Assembly (NCBI RefSeq): GCF_013394305.1
Contig: NZ_AP019810.1
Location: 1,991,501 to 2,055,500, forward strand
Length of the DNA stretch: 64,000 nucleotides
Reading direction: 5' to 3'
Origin: Enterococcus mundtii
GTDB taxonomy: Bacteria > Bacillota > Bacilli > Lactobacillales > Enterococcaceae
Shown: positions 1-9,981 of the stretch, one piece after another
How the letters are laid out: each line of letters begins with the position of its first letter
Numbering within the stretch: position 1 is the first letter of the stretch
Position numbers and translations under genes: made by a program
The notes under the pieces: generated by a model
The model's input: the letters and a program-made list of their open reading frames with translations, nothing else
The model's database searches: none
What the model was told of the DNA's origin: nothing

Positions 1-1155
1 GAATCACCAGGGATCAGTATCTACGGAGAAGACCCACGTGGTGGGCTTTTTGAAATCACCTTACCTGAACCCCTTGAAGCAGGATCAAAAGTTCGAATCA
101 GTCACGTAGAATTAACCAGTGGCGAACTGACCGAAGATTTTGACCACCAGATCTTAACAGATACTGTGGAAGTCTTTCCAATCGTCCCTCCGGCACCTGC
201 GAAATTCTCATCTTCTATCATTGGTGAAAATAGTAAAACCATCCAAGGGATTTCAGAAAATAAAGAAGCTGAAGTAACCGCAACGCATAATGGGCAACCC
301 TTTGATACATCAGATGCCACTATCAACGATGAGGGCAGATTCACACTTGATATAAGCGAACTCGTACTACAAGAAGACGATGAAATTCAAATCTTTTTAC
401 GGGATAATGCAGGATCCGCAAAGGCCGCAGAGGTCGTTTCTCCACCTGAAACAAATAATGATCGAGGTAATATCAATCCGGCAACCGAGTTACTGTTTCA
501 TGATGTGACATTTGAACCAGCGACGATTTTAACGGTTGGGAATCTTGGTCCTGTTTCACCGGTAGATCCGATGAATCCAGAAATAGAAGTCGATCCAGAG
601 AATAAACCTGAGCTCGAAGAAGACCAAGGCTTGTTAAGCATAGATTTTGCTTCTCGATTCACATTTGGCCAACAAGCAATTTCTACGCGAACGAAGCGAT
701 ATTATGCGCAACCGCAACGCTTGTTAAATCCGGATGGAACCGTCAATGAGGCTGAAGAGCGACCAAACTATATCCAGATCAGTGATCGACGGCCAGAAGA
801 GGAACGTCACGGCTGGCAATTAGCAGTTACGCAAAACAGTCAATTTACGGATCTACAGGAAAATGAACTAAGAGGGGCACGTTTGTCTTTCACTAACCAA
901 CAATTGGAGTCTATTCACGGAAGTGATGAACCGATGTTGTATAATCAAGACGGTGTTACCTTAATTCCAGGAGAAAAGACTAAACTTCTGACCGCGCTCG
1001 ATGGCCAAGGCGCAGGTACCTGGATCTATCGGTTTGGTGACGGTGAAAGTGCAAGCGAAAGCGTGGCACTTGAAGTTCCTCCAACCGCGAATCCAAGAGC
1101 AAGCACCTATGAAACAACACTCACCTGGGAACTAAGTGTAGTTCCCGATAATTAG
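1..1155 (+). CDS. WxL-domain cell-surface protein (5' end outside window)
   Basis: The reading frame is open from base 1, so the start lies upstream; 384 residues are visible. The C-terminal ~190 residues form a WxL domain: one WxL motif is in 'GWQLAVTQ' (about residue 271) and the second in 'TWELSVV' just before the stop. WxL domains bind peptidoglycan non-covalently and occur in clusters of secreted proteins in enterococci and lactobacilli. The visible N-terminal part is acidic and Ser/Thr-rich with beta-strand-like repeats ('EVFPIVPPAPAKF', 'LRDNAGSAK'), resembling Ig-like or adhesive modules ahead of the anchor. A strong terminator follows at once, so this is the last gene of its transcript. 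Surface location is well supported; ligand unknown. Confidence 0.85.
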   Translation, partial: ESPGISIYGEDPRGGLFEITLPEPLEAGSKVRISHVELTSGELTEDFDHQILTDTVEVFPIVPPAPAKFSSSIIGENSKTIQGISENKEAEVTATHNGQPFDTSDATINDEGRFTLDISELVLQEDDEIQIFLRDNAGSAKAAEVVSPPETNNDRGNINPATELLFHDVTFEPATILTVGNLGPVSPVDPMNPEIEVDPENKPELEEDQGLLSIDFASRFTFGQQAISTRTKRYYAQPQRLLNPDGTVNEAEERPNYIQISDRRPEEERHGWQLAVTQNSQFTDLQENELRGARLSFTNQQLESIHGSDEPMLYNQDGVTLIPGEKTKLLTALDGQGAGTWIYRFGDGESASESVALEVPPTANPRASTYETTLTWELSVVPDN

Positions 1156-1160
1156 TCACA

Positions 1161-1195
1161 AGAAAGAAAAGGGCTGCGGCTCTTTTCTTTTTCTT
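1161..1195 (+). terminator. Rho-independent terminator of the WxL gene
   Basis: A 12-bp stem (1163-1174 with 1179-1190, one G-U pair) closes a TGCG loop and is followed by a T-rich run, 8 bases after the WxL stop codon. Confidence 0.85.
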
Positions 1196-1217
1196 CATAG
1201 AAAGTACAGAAAAAAAT

Positions 1218-2488
1218 ATGCACATTTTATTTGATCATTTAGTCATGGCAGATAAGACGAAACGTTGGCTGCTCTTATTGGCGACGTTAGAAGAAGAGGA
1301 ACATGTTACCGCACAAACCTTAGCTAAACAGACTGGGTTTGGGCGACGGACGATTATTGAGGATATAAAGGTGATCAAGGACTATTTTGGTGAGCGGATC
1401 CATTTGATCGGCGATGAGAAGGGCTATCACTTTTCCTTTCTGAACCCTAAAGGGTATTATGAGGAGAAACAAGCGTTACTAAATGAAGAGAAACTTTTTC
1501 TTTTTGTGGATCAATTGGCTGCGGGAAAGTGTTTAGACAATCAACAGTGGATGGCGTATCTTGATGTGTCGAGTGCAAGCTTCCAACGGATGAAACGGCA
1601 GCTTCAAACGTTATTAACGACCTACTATGGGATAAAAATTGAATCTAAAACCAATCAATTATGGGGCGAAGAAGCGGGGATTCGCCAATTCCTTTATGAT
1701 TTTTATTTCACCTTACCATTGTATCCTAGGTTTCTTTCAGAACATATTCAGGACCTACATCAGGAGAAAGTGGCGATTCAAGACGGACCTTGGCACCTAG
1801 ATCAAACCTTGTTTAATCAATGGCTGAAACTAGCTAAGCAACGAGTCGACCAAGGACATTGCTTACAAGAACAAGTGGCACATAAACAAGCCCAAACAAC
1901 TCTAATCCAGGCTTTGGATCAACAGGTGAGTGTGTTTCTGCCAGGACCAGAAAAAGCTGCGTTGTTTCTTCTCTCGTTAGATGAGAGTCAATTTTTGAAC
2001 CCTTTGACACAACAGGCATTTACCCGCACATTTTCACCTGCGAGTGAGTATGAGTTACCGAAGGTCTGACTTATGGTTTTTTCGAAACACTCCTTTTTTT
2101 AATGGAGGCCTTTTTCCAGCTACCTACACTTGAAGCACCAGAACAAGTGCCGTATGCAAACAGTGATAAACCGTCTCCTTTAGAAGTACTCATGAAACGT
2201 TTTTTAGCTGAGAAGAAAAAATATAGCCAGACGATTTATGTTTCCTATCAGCTAGTAGGACCACGTGCTTTGACACGATGGATCAAACAGGAAGTTGAAA
2301 CGATTTTAAAAAAATCTGGCCTACAGGTGGTGGAAGCTGCCCAAATGAATCCACTGGGACTAGTACGTCATGTACAAATCGTGAATCAACCACAAGCTAG
2401 AAACGCTCGTGAAACGATTGAACTTCCCTATGTACCTAGCAAGGAGAAAATCGATGAAGTGCTCTCTGCATTTTCTGAGTCAAGATGA
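1218..2488 (+). pseudogene. Mga-like transcriptional regulator, frameshifted
   Basis: Two open segments in different frames belong to one Mga-family regulator. 1218-2069 carries the N-terminal winged-helix DNA-binding region ('LAKQTGFGRRTIIEDI', residues ~36-51) and a PRD-like middle. The second segment continues through 'LTYGFFETLLFLMEAFF' and an EIIB-like C-terminal fold to 2488. The second frame has a stop at 2051-2053 and the first stops at 2067-2069, so a single indel between about 2054 and 2067 would rejoin them. The rejoined product is ~420 residues, shorter than the ~490 of the intact paralogue at 2538, so an internal deletion is also possible. An alternative ATG is at 1245. A sequencing error cannot be excluded from one sequence. 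Confidence 0.8.
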
Positions 2489-2537
2489 GTGAACGAGCAT
2501 GAGAGGGAAATATTTGAAAAAGTGAGGGGGAAAAAAA

Positions 2538-4016
2538 TTGCGTGAGTTTCAGATGGCGTTTATTACAAGCGCAGAGGTCAAGCGATGGATGCAGGTGTTA
2601 AGTGTGATGGAACAAGAACGGCGTTTTACGATTGGAGAGCTGAGTGAACGACTGGCTATTTCACAACGTACCTTGATAAAAGATATTCAAGCATTCAAAA
2701 ACCATTTTGGCACAAGCATCGAATTACGTTCGAATTATAGTGGGTATTATTTTGAAGAACGAAATCGTAGGGACTACCAAGAGAAAAAAGAACAACTGTT
2801 GGAAAACGAAGTGTTATTTGAAATCGTGGGAAATGTTTTTTGGGGAAAAGATTTTACAGTGGCTGACTTGGCTCACCAGCACAGTTATGCAGAGAGTACT
2901 TTACGAAGGTTTTTATTAAGAATCCGACCGGTATTAGCTGAGTATGAGTTAACGTTGGCTTTTAACCCAGTCAATTTTTTAGGGGAAGAAGCCAATATCC
3001 GAAAGTTCTTTTTTGATTTTTATTATAGCAGTGAACAAACTCCGTATACAATCCGTCCGCCAGAAGACTTACATACGTTGGTCTTGAACGAACTGTCTGG
3101 CAAATTGGGAAAGTATGAATTGGGTACGGGAATCACGATTTCAGCCTTTTATTACCAGCTTTATATCGCAATGGTCCGAGTTCATCAAAACCATTTTATG
3201 TCCTTACCTGAATGGGTAAAAGTAAGCATTTATCAGGAAAAAGATTTTCAGTTGCTTTATTCTTTACAAGAAAGAATCAAAGATGAATACGAGATCTATC
3301 TATCAAAGGAAGAATTCGCTTGGATCCATTTATCGATTATTTCCAAACGGACGATCCATCGTGTGGACCAAGAACAAACTTTTAACCAACGATTCAACCG
3401 CTGGAAGGATCTTCAATTCATCGTGTCAGATTATCTTTCTGATCCTTTCTTTGAACAATGGGATACGGATACTTTAGAACCGTTTATGACCTCTTTTTTC
3501 ATTTCGCGCTTGATGAATGAAGCAGTGAGTCCAGTGTTGAACAAAGAGCTAGAAGAAATCCATTGGATGGTAAAGAAAAGCGATAAACAGATTTATGAAG
3601 CCCATAAACAATTTCTCTTAAAACATGCCCGAGTACTCAGTTTTTCTGGTCAATATTTTGAAGATATCGTGGTGAGTTTTACGGCATATATGAACTTATT
3701 GTTCCACTATTACCAACCGGTCAAAAAAGTTTTATTTTTATTAGAAGGTGACTACTTAGTGGTTCAATCCATCCGAATGCAGGCACGTGTACTATTAGGG
3801 GAATATCATAAGCTGTTGTTTATGCCGCTTCAGGAATTGACGCCGGAACATTTAAATGATGCACACGTTGATTTGATTGTAACGAACTATCGACCGTACC
3901 TTTTGGATTACGCTCTTGACACGGATTATGTTCTTATGGGCAGTATTCCTACGGCGCAAGATTGGGCAAGAGTCAAGCATCAGTTGAATCCACTGATCGA
4001 TCATGAAACATTTTAA
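2538..4016 (+). CDS. Mga-family helix-turn-helix regulator
   Basis: This 492-aa protein has an N-terminal HTH_Mga/winged-helix segment ('IGELSERLAISQRTLIKDI', about residues 32-50), a central PRD-like region and a C-terminal EIIB-like segment ('VKKVLFLLEGDYLVVQSI'). Mga-type regulators are DNA-binding activators of surface and sugar genes whose PRDs can be phosphorylated by the PTS. The start is taken as TTG at 2538 because GAGGGGG lies 7 bases upstream; ATG at 2553 is the alternative. It directly follows the frameshifted paralogue at 1218 and precedes a broken small gene, and all three point the same way. Target genes are not evident; the upstream WxL protein is a candidate by position only. 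Confidence 0.8.
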   Translation: MREFQMAFITSAEVKRWMQVLSVMEQERRFTIGELSERLAISQRTLIKDIQAFKNHFGTSIELRSNYSGYYFEERNRRDYQEKKEQLLENEVLFEIVGNVFWGKDFTVADLAHQHSYAESTLRRFLLRIRPVLAEYELTLAFNPVNFLGEEANIRKFFFDFYYSSEQTPYTIRPPEDLHTLVLNELSGKLGKYELGTGITISAFYYQLYIAMVRVHQNHFMSLPEWVKVSIYQEKDFQLLYSLQERIKDEYEIYLSKEEFAWIHLSIISKRTIHRVDQEQTFNQRFNRWKDLQFIVSDYLSDPFFEQWDTDTLEPFMTSFFISRLMNEAVSPVLNKELEEIHWMVKKSDKQIYEAHKQFLLKHARVLSFSGQYFEDIVVSFTAYMNLLFHYYQPVKKVLFLLEGDYLVVQSIRMQARVLLGEYHKLLFMPLQELTPEHLNDAHVDLIVTNYRPYLLDYALDTDYVLMGSIPTAQDWARVKHQLNPLIDHETF

Positions 4017-4035
4017 AAGAAGGAAGGAAAAAACA

Positions 4036-4386
4036 ATGCCTACATTTTTTACAAAAGAAGCGTATCTGGAGGGCTTTTAAAGTACCTTTGAAGAGGCAGA
4101 AAAACGAGCAAGTGAAGACCTAAAGGTCTATTTAAACACCCAGATCCAACGATTGGAAACCTTAGTAAGTCAGATCTGTCAGGAGAATTTTTGGAAACTA
4201 TTGCCGGAGATCTTAGGAATCGATGCCAAGATGAGTCTAGTAGTAGATCTGATCGACTTTGATCACTGTTCAGATGTGGAAATCCTTCGAATCGTTGAAA
4301 GTGAATACTCCACCTACTTTAAAGAACTATGTGGGTACAATCGCAGTATGGACCCGAAACATTCCATGATTTTCAATGTAGTATGA
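4036..4386 (+). pseudogene. Small protein gene broken by an in-frame stop
   Basis: ATG at 4036, behind AAGGAAGG, opens a frame that stops after 14 codons (TAA 4078-4080) and then continues in the same frame to 4386 ('STFEEAEKRASEDL...'). A shift near the end would add 'MMDRLLVDYIQELEKLT', which stops at 4435, so a second lesion is likely. The conceptual ~115-residue protein aligns by eye with the intact 123-aa protein at 38467: shared E-x-YL near the start, VSQ, ILGIDA versus LLGIDA, and a similar C-terminal 'Y-x-R/K-E' region. No function is known for either. Confidence 0.6.
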
Positions 4387-4785
4387 TGGATCGATTGCTT
4401 GTGGATTATATTCAAGAACTGGAAAAGCTGACTTAGATGAGGGTGAAGTGAATGGTTGTTTCTTCAAGACTCGTTTTTCAAATTTTTTTAATTTTGTAAT
4501 ATCAGTACCTAATATTTTCCTTTTGTTGAAAAATATAAAGCATTCTCAATGGCTATATTGATTATCGAAAACTATACGAAATCCTTACACAAAAAAATAG
4601 ACGAAATATTACTCTATTTTATGTGCTTTATTTCACAATGTGTTATATATAAAATATAGGAGGATATTATTAGTTAAAAGTTGAAGCCTATATTATTTAA
4701 GGGAGATAAAAACTAAAACAGTTGCTTAGTATATTTGATCGGAAAAGATAGTAATTATAAAATATTTTTAAAGGAGAAAGTAGTT
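4387..4785 (+). other. AT-rich intergenic region before the serine protease
   Basis: Apart from the tail of the broken small gene (to about 4435), this stretch is markedly AT-rich and carries no convincing ORF. A weak promoter-like pair (TTTATT at about 4626, TAAAAT 17 bases further on) and an AGGAGG-like sequence near 4660 not followed by a usable start are the only signals. The base composition hints that the protease and its leader were acquired. Confidence 0.4.
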
Positions 4786-5523
4786 ATGCAGAATAGAAAG
4801 TTTAGAATGTGGAACCTTTTGTTAATCCTATTTTTTATAAACTTTATCAGTTTAAGTCCTATTGTAAGAGCAGACGAAACCAATTTGCATATAAAAGCGA
4901 TACTGCCTAATAATGATAGAACTCAAATAATAGATGCTTCAGTGGAACCTTATCAGTCAGTATGTTTTATTTATGTGAATAATGCTACTCAAGGATCTGG
5001 TGTGGTAGTAGGGAAAAATGCTATCCTGACTAACAGACACGTTGCAAATGCTGCAAATAATGGAGATCCCGCTAATATAAAAGTAAATGCAGCTCGAGTT
5101 TCTAATACTGAGTATAAAGGAACATTCTATGGAGAAGAAATCAAATATAGTCCAGATGGACAAGATTTAGCTATCGTTTATTTAAAACCTAATACAGAGG
5201 GACAGAATATCGGTGACGTTGTAACTCCAGCTAAATATATAAATAATCCCACTACTACAGTTGGAACACCTATCAGAGTTATTGGTTATCCAGGAGATAA
5301 ACCATGGGCTACCATGTGGGAGAGCAAAGGCGTATCTACGACTGAAACAACGAATCGAATTTATTACAATGCTAGTACTTTTGGCGGGAATTCAGGATCA
5401 CCAGTGTTCAATAATCAAAATGAAGTAATCGGAATTCATTTTGGTGCTGTTAGTGGTGAAAATATGGCCGTTCGCTTTAAACCAAGTATTTATGAATTCA
5501 TTAGAGAAAATGTTGAACCTTAA
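4786..5523 (+). CDS. Secreted V8-like serine endopeptidase (S1B)
   Basis: The 245-aa precursor starts with a signal peptide (residues 1-~29, basic start then 'LLLILFFINFISL', probable cleavage after 'VRA'). The mature part has the chymotrypsin-fold triad of the glutamyl endopeptidase family: His in 'TNRHVAN', Asp in 'GQDLAIV', Ser in 'GGNSGSPV'. This resembles V8 protease and enterococcal SprE, though it is shorter than SprE. Start chosen at ATG 4786 with AAAGGAG 9 bases upstream; an upstream in-frame ATG-less extension to 4735 has no binding site. It stands alone, with an AT-rich upstream region and no linked gelatinase. Substrate specificity for Glu is inferred from family. Confidence 0.85.
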   Translation: MQNRKFRMWNLLLILFFINFISLSPIVRADETNLHIKAILPNNDRTQIIDASVEPYQSVCFIYVNNATQGSGVVVGKNAILTNRHVANAANNGDPANIKVNAARVSNTEYKGTFYGEEIKYSPDGQDLAIVYLKPNTEGQNIGDVVTPAKYINNPTTTVGTPIRVIGYPGDKPWATMWESKGVSTTETTNRIYYNASTFGGNSGSPVFNNQNEVIGIHFGAVSGENMAVRFKPSIYEFIRENVEP

Positions 5524-5536
5524 AAAAATGTGATAA

Positions 5537-5563
5537 AAATATTTATTTACAAGATATTTTTTA
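5537..5563 (+). terminator. Weak hairpin after the serine protease
   Basis: AAAAATAT pairs with ATATTTTT across a short loop just downstream of the protease stop, and a T-run follows. All-AT stem, so low stability. Confidence 0.4.
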
Positions 5564-5624
5564 AAGAGCCTATTCATTTTTTATTTCCAGAGCGTACAGA
5601 AAATGACCAAATTTTTATAAAATT

Positions 5625-5652
5625 AGTATACCACCCAGTTGTATGGTATACT
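5625..5652. promoter_or_regulatory. Inverted repeat upstream of the cold shock gene
   Basis: AGTATACCA (5625-5633) and TGGTATACT (5644-5652) are perfect 9-bp arms around a 10-base spacer. TATACT at 5647-5652 or 5664-5669 could serve as a -10, so the repeat probably overlaps a promoter as an operator. The binding protein is unknown. Confidence 0.5.
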
Positions 5653-5775
5653 GAATATAGTGATATACTTTGAAACGTATTAAGAGTGCTATGCTTCCAT
5701 TTATACTCTCCTTTTGCTTATCAAATATTTATTGCAACAAAACGCATACGTAGTGATGCACAAGGAGGAAATAGT

Positions 5776-5976
5776 ATGAATAATGGTACAGTAAAATGGT
5801 TTAATGCAGATAAAGGTTTTGGTTTTATCACCGGAGAGAATGGCCAAGATGTCTTTGCTCATTTTTCTGCGATTCAAGCAGATGGCTACAAGTCTCTTGA
5901 TGAAGGTCAAGCAGTCACCTTTGATACTGAAGAAGGTCAACGTGGCATGCAAGCCGTTAACATTTGCACAGCATAA
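5776..5976 (+). CDS. Cold shock protein (CspA family)
   Basis: This 66-aa single cold-shock domain has RNP1 'KGFGFI' (about residues 13-18) and RNP2 'VFAHF' (about 26-30), with the family start '[11 protein letters not shown]'. Such proteins bind single-stranded RNA/DNA and act as RNA chaperones. ATG 5776 is preceded by AAGGAGG; the longer frame upstream is untranslated leader, which is usual for csp genes. Its own terminator follows, so it is monocistronic. It is one of several csp copies expected in the genome, so no copy name is given. Confidence 0.93.
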   Translation: MNNGTVKWFNADKGFGFITGENGQDVFAHFSAIQADGYKSLDEGQAVTFDTEEGQRGMQAVNICTA

Positions 5977-5987
5977 ATGATTTGTTC

Positions 5988-6018
5988 AACCGTCTCAATT
6001 GCTTGAGACGGTTTTTTT
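5988..6018 (+). terminator. Terminator of the cold shock gene
   Basis: AACCGTCTCAA pairs with TTGAGACGGTT around a TTGC loop, followed by seven T. Confidence 0.92.
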
Positions 6019-6042
6019 AATACTTAAAAAGGGGAGATTATT

Positions 6043-6258
6043 ATGAGTTTTGGAAAGTGGAAACCAATAGAATCATCTATCGAAGGCTTGGCTTTTAAAG
6101 AAAATCAACAGGTGTCATTTAAACATAACAAGAAACAAGTCATCGGAACCATCGTAACTCTGCTAAATAATTCGGCAGTTGTCACTTTAAGCATGGACAA
6201 AGTAACCGCTACTTCAGAAAAAACGGTGATCAATTACAAAAATTTAGTAGCTATCTGA
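6043..6258 (+). CDS. DUF2187 family small protein (YkvS-like)
   Basis: The 71-aa product matches the DUF2187 pattern by eye: a short beta-rich protein with 'NSAVVTLSMD' followed by 'EKTVINYKNLVAI', like Bacillus YkvS. The fold is probably a small SH3/KOW-like barrel; the function is not known. ATG 6043 has AAAGGGGAG at a good distance. It lies 66 bases after the csp stop and behind the csp terminator. The family call is from memory of the pattern and moderately sure. Confidence 0.65.
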   Translation: MSFGKWKPIESSIEGLAFKENQQVSFKHNKKQVIGTIVTLLNNSAVVTLSMDKVTATSEKTVINYKNLVAI

Positions 6259-6336
6259 ATTAAGTGCTACCCGTTAAAAAAGGTACTATTAAATTCACCA
6301 CAGCACTTCCTGATTTGAATAACTTAAATGCGTAGG

Positions 6337-6360
6337 CTCTTACTTTGGTAAGAGTTTTTT
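6337..6360 (+). terminator. Short terminator-like hairpin
   Basis: CTCTTA/TAAGAG (6 bp) with a CTTTGG loop followed by six T, between the DUF2187 gene and the convergent recombinase gene. Confidence 0.55.
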
Positions 6361-6366
6361 AATTGG

Positions 6367-7047
6367 TCAATGATTATTTATCTTTATATAGGCATTCTTA
6401 TTGTTGATTTCATTTTTAATTCTATAAACTGTTTGTCTAGTAATATTGTAGTCTTTTGCAATCTTAGAAATAGCAACGCCATTCTCAAGATCCTCAACGA
6501 TGCTTTTATAAACAAGGCGACGTTGGGGATCTTTTGTATCTGCGCTATATAACTTAGGACGTCCTTTGTAAACACCATTCGCTTTTGCAATCTTAATTCC
6601 TTGTGCCTGGCGTCGTTTGGATTCTTTACGTTCCTGTTCGGCAATCATGGCCAATATTTGAATGATTAAGTCTTTAATGAATTTATCCAGGAGTGGATCT
6701 CCAATTGCTTGCGCCATGATAGGTAGACTAGTAATGATCAGTCGGATGTTATTATTTTTTAGGTAATTAACTGAAGCAATAATTTCATCATAATCTCTCC
6801 CTAATCGATCAATTGCTTCTACAATAAAAGTATCTTGTTCACGTACAAAATCTAAAGCCTTTTGAAAAATTGGCCGTTCTGAAATTGTGGCTCCAGATTG
6901 TTTTTCAATAAAAATTTTTTCTGCTCCAAATTGTTTCATTTCTTCAATTTGGCGTTGTTCATTTTGATCAAGAGAAGAGACTCTAATATATGCAACTTTC
7001 AATTTTTTACCTACTTTCTTGAATCGTTTAAAATACACCCTAATCAT
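6367..7047 (-). CDS. Serine site-specific recombinase (resolvase/invertase family)
   Basis: The N-terminal catalytic domain contains '[17 protein letters not shown]' with the nucleophilic Ser in RVSS, then '[18 protein letters not shown]' and '[11 protein letters not shown]', all typical of small serine resolvases. The C-terminal end is a helix-turn-helix ('[19 protein letters not shown]'). Such enzymes resolve cointegrates or invert DNA at dyad sites. The frame opens with ATG 7047, but TTG at 7002 (just before KVAYIRVSS, with AGTAGGT upstream) would give the usual ~210-aa length and may be the real start. No transposase is adjacent, so it is a stand-alone recombinase, perhaps left by a plasmid or transposon. 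A dyad at 7089-7106 could be part of its site. Confidence 0.85.
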   Translation of the reverse strand: MIRVYFKRFKKVGKKLKVAYIRVSSLDQNEQRQIEEMKQFGAEKIFIEKQSGATISERPIFQKALDFVREQDTFIVEAIDRLGRDYDEIIASVNYLKNNNIRLIITSLPIMAQAIGDPLLDKFIKDLIIQILAMIAEQERKESKRRQAQGIKIAKANGVYKGRPKLYSADTKDPQRRLVYKSIVEDLENGVAISKIAKDYNITRQTVYRIKNEINNKNAYIKINNH

Positions 7048-7088
7048 ACATTAGAAATCGAGATTTTTCAATGATTGGCTAATGTCTA

Positions 7089-7106
7089 TTTAGGGTACAC
7101 TCTAAA
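7089..7106. promoter_or_regulatory. Imperfect dyad, possible recombinase site
   Basis: TTTAGGGTA/CACTCTAAA is an 18-bp imperfect palindrome (7 of 9 positions) about 40 bp upstream of the recombinase start. A related sequence (AGGGTGTATTTTAAAC on the minus strand) lies at about 7021-7036, at the gene start. Resolvase genes usually sit beside their res site; the assignment is inference. Confidence 0.35.
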
Positions 7107-7222
7107 CGGACATGTGGATAGCAAATTCTACTTATTTCAATCGATGGTTTCTGTTTTCAGGCATACTCCATGAATTGAAACTTTCCCCACGCGCTGTTTT
7201 ATTTCTAAATCCTGGATTTTAA

Positions 7223-7236
7223 TGTTATCGGTAACA
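7223..7236. promoter_or_regulatory. cre-type operator (CcpA or a LacI-family regulator)
   Basis: TGTTATCGGTAACA is palindromic and fits the cre consensus TGWNANCGNTNWCA at every defined position. It lies 77 bp upstream of the GH13 start, consistent with carbon catabolite control. Confidence 0.7.
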
Positions 7237-7261
7237 TGTTTCTGCCTGTTTACTCTTGCTT

Positions 7262-8932
<1,671 letters not shown>

Positions 8933-8943
8933 TGAGTGATAGA

Positions 8944-9056
8944 ATTGCTCAGCTCCGAGAAATAAGTGTGAAGTATCGGAAATTTTTCTTTTCATTTTTT
9001 ATATTTCACACTTATTTCTGGAACACCGTTCATTTGGTTTTAGGTGTGCAAGCTAC
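8944..9056 (+). repeat. Intergenic hairpin repeat, copy A
   Basis: The element starts CTCAGCTCCGAGAAATAAG and ends CTTATTTCTGGAACACCGTTC. AAATAAGTGTGAA pairs with TTCACACTTATTT. Its flanks match copies at 34.5, 39.0 and 56.2 kb. It lies just after the GH13 stop, where it may act as a transcription terminator. Confidence 0.7.
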
Positions 9057-9208
9057 CTAATGTCTCGAGCCTAGTGTTGTATTTTTTTTAGGCTTGGAGA
9101 TATTGAATAAAAAGCTATGTTCTCTTCTTTATGATCAGTCAATGAAATCAAATGATAAAGGCTATGTTAACAAGAGATATAAGATGAAATTTATCAGGTT
9201 TATGATTA

Positions 9209-9237
9209 TTGGTGCACGCTTGTATGTACGTTATACT
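9209..9237 (+). promoter_or_regulatory. Promoter of the decayed toxin-antitoxin locus
   Basis: TTGGTG, a 17-base spacer and TATACT end 28 bases before the antitoxin ATG. A TGTATGTACG dyad in the spacer resembles YefM-type operators. Confidence 0.5.
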
Positions 9238-9264
9238 TAGCAATAAAGAAGGGCGTGAATAGAG

Positions 9265-9507
9265 ATGGAAACGAAGGCTCGTAATCATTTATATAGCTTG
9301 ATTAGGCATGCTGTGGCAGACAATTAACCGGTTGAAATCATCCATTCTAAATGTGAAGAGGAAAGTGTAGTAATCATAAGTAAATCAGATTGGAATGCAA
9401 TTCAGGAAACGCTCTATTTACAAAATACAGGGGTGCTCAATCAGATTAAGCAATACGAAGAGGAAGAAACGGAAGAGTTAGATGAGATTGATTGGGATAC
9501 ATTATAG
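9265..9507 (+). pseudogene. YefM/Axe-type antitoxin, interrupted
   Basis: ATG 9265 opens a frame with an in-frame TAA at codon 21 (9325-9327) and then runs to TAG at 9507. The product matches the YefM/Phd antitoxin family: 'VVIISKSDWNAIQETLYLQ' and an acidic C-terminal tail 'EEEETEELDEIDWDTL' that in functional pairs wraps the toxin. AGAGATGG gives a weak ribosome site. Its toxin partner follows directly and is also broken, so the pair is almost certainly inactive. Confidence 0.75.
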
Positions 9508-9511
9508 AAAT

Positions 9512-9769
9512 AAAAAAAATTACGAAAAAGATCTTACTAAACTTAAGGGAGCTGGGTTACATAAGCAGTTTGATGAATGACTCAAGGTCATTCTAAAGAA
9601 TCCTTTTCAGTCACTGGCACCGTATGAAAAAACTAGTAGGAATTCGTATTACTCAATAAGAATCAACATTAAGCATAGACTAGTTTATAGTGTGGATATT
9701 TTGAGGGAAATAGTAACCATCCTTTCCGTCTGATCTCATTATGAGCGTGGGTTGTTTTTAAATGCGTGA
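9512..9769 (+). pseudogene. YoeB/Txe-type toxin remnant
   Basis: Directly after the antitoxin remnant, one frame reads 'KNYEKDLTKLKGAGLHKQFDE', stop (TGA 9578-9580), 'LKVILKNPFQSLAPYEK', 'YYSIRINIKHRLVYSVD', stop (TGA at about 9734), 'SHYERG'. This is the order of conserved blocks of YoeB/Txe ribosome-dependent endoribonucleases (R-I-N-x-x-H-R-L-V-Y and the final S-H-Y). The second TGA replaces a codon just before the SHY motif. There is no start codon next to the antitoxin stop either. No intact toxin remains. Confidence 0.72.
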
Positions 9770-9927
9770 ACTGAATTGCTCATTGCATGCTATATGAATG
9801 TTTAGATACGACAATGGGGATTTGTCCTTAGTTGTTTTACACCTTCTAAAAACGAATAGATGCTTCTACATATCATTGTATTTTTATAGATGATCATTTG
9901 AACTACATATGAATGCTATTCTCCTCT

Positions 9928-9956
9928 TTGACAAATCAACTAAATCATACTATGAT
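9928..9956 (+). promoter_or_regulatory. Promoter of the MarR gene
   Basis: Consensus TTGACA, 17-base spacer, TATGAT, 25 bases before the MarR start. Confidence 0.8.
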
Positions 9957-9981
9957 ATGTACGCTAACAGGAGGTGTAAAA

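Noticed and set aside
1834-2019. Minus-strand ORF inside the frameshifted Mga gene
   Set aside because: No start signals, and explained by the antisense of the coding frame.
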